The notes under the pieces are model-generated. The model worked only from the letters and a program-made list of their open reading frames with translations, was not told the origin of the DNA and made no database searches. 34,421 nt of DNA. It comes from an uncultured Coriobacteriaceae bacterium (lineage in GTDB: Bacteria; Actinomycetota; Coriobacteriia; Coriobacteriales; QAMH01). The translations under genes were made by a program, and so were the position numbers. Location of the stretch: NCBI GenBank assembly GCA_902783925.1, contig CACZSV010000150.1:1-34421 (forward strand), read 5' to 3'. Below are positions 33,617-34,421 of the stretch, piece after piece (the stretch's first letter is position 1; every line of letters begins with the position of its first letter).

Positions 33617-34421
33617 CTACTTATTTTGCGCCTCGAATTCGCCCATGAACTTCACAAGAGCCTGTACGCCTTCGATTGGCATGGCGTTATAGATGCTTGC
33701 ACGCATACCACCAACGCTGCGATGACCCTTGATGTTGGCAAGGCCGGCCTGCGTTGCAGCCGCGACGAATTTCTTGTCCATTTCGTCATCGCCAGTCACG
33801 AAGGGCACGTTCATAATCGAGCGCGCTTCTGGCGCGACCGTGCCCTTGAAGAGCTCGCTGGAATCGAGGAAGTCGTAGAGCAGCTTGGCCTTGGCCTCGT
33901 TGCGTTCTTTCATGACCTCAAGACCACCAAGGGACTTAATCCACTTGAACACGAGCCCGCAAATGTAGATTCCATAGCACGGCGGCGTGTTGTACAGGCT
34001 GCCTTTGTCCGCCTGCGTCTTGAAGCGCAGCATGGTGGGAACGCCTGGCAGGTCTTCTGGAATGAGGTCTTCACGGATGATGACAATCTGCACACCAGAA
34101 GGACCGACATTCTTCTGCACGCCTGCATGGATGAGACCGTATTGTGTTACATCGACCGGTTCGGATAAGAACATGGAGCTCTGGTCGGCAACAAGCACAT
34201 GGCCCTTGGTGTCCGGAAGCGGCCGGATTCTGTTGCCGTGCACCGTCTCGTTTTCGCAAATGTACACATAACTGGCATCATCGCGAACATCGAGATCGGA
34301 AAGGTCGGGGATCTTCGAGAAATTGTCATCTGCACCGCTCGCGAGCAGCTTGGCGTCGCCAAGAATCTGTGCTTCTTGGAATGCTTTCTTAGACCACTGG
34401 CCAGTTACGATGTAATCGGCC
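33617..34421 (-). CDS. serC: Phosphoserine aminotransferase (SerC), 5' end beyond the window
   Basis: The window holds the last 267 codons or so; the start lies beyond 34421. The enzyme converts 3-phosphohydroxypyruvate to phosphoserine with PLP. The visible part starts ADYIVTGQWSKKAFQEA. It continues with YVYICENETVHG, ADQSSMFLS and LIHAGVQKNVGPSGV, which holds the PLP lysine. The C-terminal HRSVGGMRASIYNAMP is the conserved phosphate-binding arginine block. The most upstream ATG in view, at 34267, is internal because the upstream residues are clearly family-like. With serA it supplies two of three serine steps; serB is not seen. Confidence 0.93.
   Translation of the reverse strand, partial: ADYIVTGQWSKKAFQEAQILGDAKLLASGADDNFSKIPDLSDLDVRDDASYVYICENETVHGNRIRPLPDTKGHVLVADQSSMFLSEPVDVTQYGLIHAGVQKNVGPSGVQIVIIREDLIPEDLPGVPTMLRFKTQADKGSLYNTPPCYGIYICGLVFKWIKSLGGLEVMKERNEAKAKLLYDFLDSSELFKGTVAPEARSIMNVPFVTGDDEMDKKFVAAATQAGLANIKGHRSVGGMRASIYNAMPIEGVQALVKFMGEFEAQNK

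Noticed and set aside
1..34421. CRISPR arrays, tRNA or rRNA genes, insertion sequences
   Set aside because: No regularly spaced repeats, cloverleaf-like genes or transposase frames were seen on reading both strands.

Overview
The window looks like a stretch of chromosome from an anaerobic actinobacterium of the class Coriobacteriia, probably family Eggerthellaceae. This is an inference. It rests on moderate GC with clear AGGAG/AAAGG ribosome-binding sites, an anaerobe-type flavodiiron protein with a rubredoxin-like tail, an XRE-cupin/AMP-ligase pair, and a hypothetical protein with a C-terminal endonuclease-like motif of a kind I recall from this class. A low-GC member such as Cryptobacterium is possible, but the genus cannot be settled by reading. 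No rRNA, tRNA, transposase, phage gene or CRISPR array was seen.

Layout, left to right. Positions 1-102 hold short hairpins and a 10-base direct repeat. purM-purN (103-1759, minus) share an 8-base overlap. A glycosyltransferase-like gene, a LytS-type histidine kinase and a LytTR response regulator form a minus-strand operon (1890-5359), with a palindrome upstream and a perfect hairpin at the first gene junction. A YtxH-like protein, a PRC-barrel protein and RNase R form another (5478-8639). A flavodiiron protein (8822-10375) follows, then an RlpA-like exported protein coupled to a stand-alone protein resembling the N-terminal domain of cyanophycin synthetase (10480-11521). Next come a membrane HD-GYP protein and the purA-purD-NUDIX-purE operon (11768-16787). 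hemH reads divergently on the plus strand. It is followed by a dispersed-type inverted repeat and a mannose-1-phosphate guanylyltransferase homologue whose catalytic motifs are eroded (18321-19796).

The right half carries dnaB, leuA and serA (minus), separated by structured intergenic DNA. A plus-strand block follows: an endonuclease-like hypothetical protein, a small beta-rich protein, an XRE-cupin regulator and an AMP-dependent acyl-CoA synthetase. It ends tail to tail with ilvH. ilvB-ilvH, a TauE/SafE transporter, an exported coiled-coil protein with a possible muramidase-like domain, and the 3' part of serC complete the window.

Functionally, most of the window is core biosynthesis: purines (purN, purM, purE, purD, purA), branched-chain amino acids (ilvB, ilvH, leuA) and serine (serA, serC). 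Around these sit envelope functions, a two-component system, RNA decay, oxygen/nitric oxide defence and heme or coproheme metalation. The items most worth a second look are the degenerate ManC-like protein, the RlpA/CphA-N pair, the perfect hairpin at the kinase start, and the PRC-barrel/RNase R operon. None of these is proven to be a new system.
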